NCBI GenBank assembly: GCA_040904825.1
Contig: JBBDSU010000066.1
Span: 1 to 15,260, forward strand
DNA from: JBBDSU01 sp040904825
Lineage (GTDB): Bacteria > Actinomycetota > Nitriliruptoria > Nitriliruptorales > Nitriliruptoraceae
Direction: 5' to 3'
Length of the DNA: 15,260 nt
A program made the position numbers and the translations under genes. Below the pieces are notes generated by a model, which was not told where the DNA came from, searched no databases, and saw nothing but the letters and a program-made list of their open reading frames with translations. Shown piece after piece: positions 14,381 to 15,260 of the stretch (positions within the stretch are counted from its first letter, which is position 1; each line of letters opens with the position of its first letter).

Positions 14381-15138
14381 GCCGCGATGCTCCTCGCCGC
14401 GCCGACGCCGGTGGCAGATCGGGCCCTGCTTTCTACGCGGCGACCGGCGGCACACTCGCAGATTGTTGGACGTTGTTGCATCCTCCCTACACGGCCTGGC
14501 ATCTGGGCTATGTCGCGATCGGTGCGGCACTGGCACCGCAACTCGATCCGGTGCGACTTCTGGCCACGCTGACCGCGTTCTTCCTGGCCGTGGGTATCGC
14601 AGCACACGCGCTCGATGAACTACAAGGCCGTCCACTGGGCACCTCGATTCCTTCCGGAGTCCTGTGGTCTGCGGCGATCGTCGGACTCGCGGGCGCTGCC
14701 GCACTTGGTGTTGTCGGTATTGGCCGCGTCGGTTGGGGGCTGGCCGTTTTCATCGCCGTGGGTGTCTGGCTCGTTCCGGCCTACAACCTCGAATGGTTTG
14801 GCGGCAGGGTTCACACCGACGTCGGCTTCGCTGTGGCGTGGGGTGCGTTCCCGGTGCTGACCGCCTACTTCGCCCAGGCTGAGCGACTCGATGCGGTCGC
14901 GCTGGCCGGCGCGGCAGGGGCGTACGCCCTCACCCACGCCCAACGTGCCCTGTCGACGCCAGCGCGTGAGGTCCGCCGTCGGATCCATCGGGTGGATGTG
15001 CGGTGGGAGACCGCTGACGGACAGTTGGAGCGGGCTGGCAAGGAGTTTGTGCTACAGCCGCTGGAGCGTGCACTGCGGGCGATGTCGTGGGCGGTTGTCA
15101 CGCTGGCCATCGGCATGGTCGTTGCGCAGATGCGATGA
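14377..15138 (+). CDS. Multi-TM protein with UbiA-prenyltransferase-like architecture, divergent
   Basis: 253 residues. ATG 14377 overlaps the methyltransferase stop (ATGA) and has a strong GGGGAGGAGG SD; the frame is open further upstream only as a shadow of the methyltransferase. LLHPPYTAWHLGYVAIGAAL resembles the opening of UbiA proteins (TRP-x-x-x-x...GAAL). After helix two comes GIAAHALDELQGRPLGTSIPSG (His77, Asp80, Glu81) where UbiA proteins carry NDxxDxxxD. VPAYNLEWF (Tyr136) and AWGAFPVLTAYFAQ match the later UbiA segment before helix six, but the second DxxxD is not obvious. The C-terminal part (QRALSTPAREVRRR, then a polar region and one last TM) is unlike MenA. With the coupled UbiE-like gene a quinone or prenyl-lipid role is attractive, but catalysis is doubtful without the Asp motifs. 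Confidence 0.6.
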   Translation: MSRDAPRRADAGGRSGPAFYAATGGTLADCWTLLHPPYTAWHLGYVAIGAALAPQLDPVRLLATLTAFFLAVGIAAHALDELQGRPLGTSIPSGVLWSAAIVGLAGAAALGVVGIGRVGWGLAVFIAVGVWLVPAYNLEWFGGRVHTDVGFAVAWGAFPVLTAYFAQAERLDAVALAGAAGAYALTHAQRALSTPAREVRRRIHRVDVRWETADGQLERAGKEFVLQPLERALRAMSWAVVTLAIGMVVAQMR

Positions 15139-15260
15139 CCGTCTCGGGTGGATTGACCGGCCCCGTGGCGGTTGCGCGATCGCCAAACTGACGGCGATGA
15201 CGCCCAGGGCAGCCGCACCCCACAGCGTCATGGCAAGCATCGTCGCGTTCGTTCGTCGCC
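15052..15260 (-). CDS. Possible C-terminal end of a convergent membrane protein
   Basis: On the minus strand a frame open from the right edge reads TNATMLAMTLWGAAALGVIAVSLAIAQPPRGRSI, which looks like a final TM helix with a basic anchor, then a His/Arg-rich tail to a stop at 15052. The tail overlaps the last 87 nt of the UbiA-like gene and is probably not selected, so either the gene overlaps convergently or the frame is chance. Too little is present to name a family. Confidence 0.3.
   Translation of the reverse strand, partial: RRTNATMLAMTLWGAAALGVIAVSLAIAQPPRGRSIHPRRSSHLRNDHADGQRDNRPRHRPQCTLQRL

Noticed and set aside
15135..15191. 18-codon frame overlapping the UbiA-like stop by ATGA
   Set aside because: The overlap alone is weak; no SD-like context of its own and no protein character.
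1..15260. CRISPR arrays, tRNA or rRNA genes, transposases, phage or defence genes
   Set aside because: Looked for on both strands by eye; no regularly spaced repeats, no tRNA-like cloverleaf and no transposase or integrase motifs were seen.

Overview
The window looks like part of a high-GC actinobacterial-type genome (Actinomycetota, perhaps an Acidimicrobiia-like lineage; the lineage is inference). Grounds: strongly GC-biased third codon positions, several GTG starts behind good Shine-Dalgarno (SD) sequences, a BTAD/SARP-type regulator, a DUF6458-like membrane protein and a DoxX family protein. Two runs of exactly 100 N (10965-11064 and 13327-13426) are scaffold gaps, so this is probably a draft or metagenome assembly and the true gap sizes are unknown.

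Left block (1-11106, all + strand). It opens with the C-terminal third of an M81/MlrC-type metallopeptidase. Next is a 1265-residue ATPase/TPR transcriptional regulator with a SARP-like winged helix and BTAD at its N-terminus and, unusually, a DeoR-type helix-turn-helix at its C-terminus. Then comes a 31-codon ORF with a strong SD that is essentially a signal peptide followed by six residues. After two hairpins lies a small two-TM orphan sensor histidine kinase. The block ends with an oligopeptide/nickel-type ABC importer: a family 5 binding lipoprotein, a DppB-type permease with an 80-residue insertion, and a DppC permease fused to a DppD-type ATPase that runs into the first gap. All on one strand, the set (peptidase, TPR regulator, tiny secreted peptide, sensor kinase, peptide importer) resembles the parts list of a peptide-signalling or peptide-scavenging locus. 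Whether it works as one is a hypothesis.

Middle block (11065-13326). A DoxX family membrane protein (+) faces, across a probable bidirectional terminator, a minus-strand pair: a DUF6458-like two-TM protein followed by a transglutaminase-like Cys-His-Asp protein. Upstream of the pair, and divergent from it, is a 31-residue cysteine-rich zinc-ribbon microprotein (+) too short for routine gene callers. The intervening region carries a perfect 11-bp stem-loop and an imperfect inverted repeat.

Right block (13427-15260). Beside the second gap is about 240 bp without a convincing gene. Then a UbiE/MenG-type SAM methyltransferase is translationally coupled (ATGA overlap) to a multi-TM protein resembling a divergent UbiA prenyltransferase fold without the usual Asp-rich motifs. 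The window ends in what may be the tail of a convergent minus-strand membrane protein.
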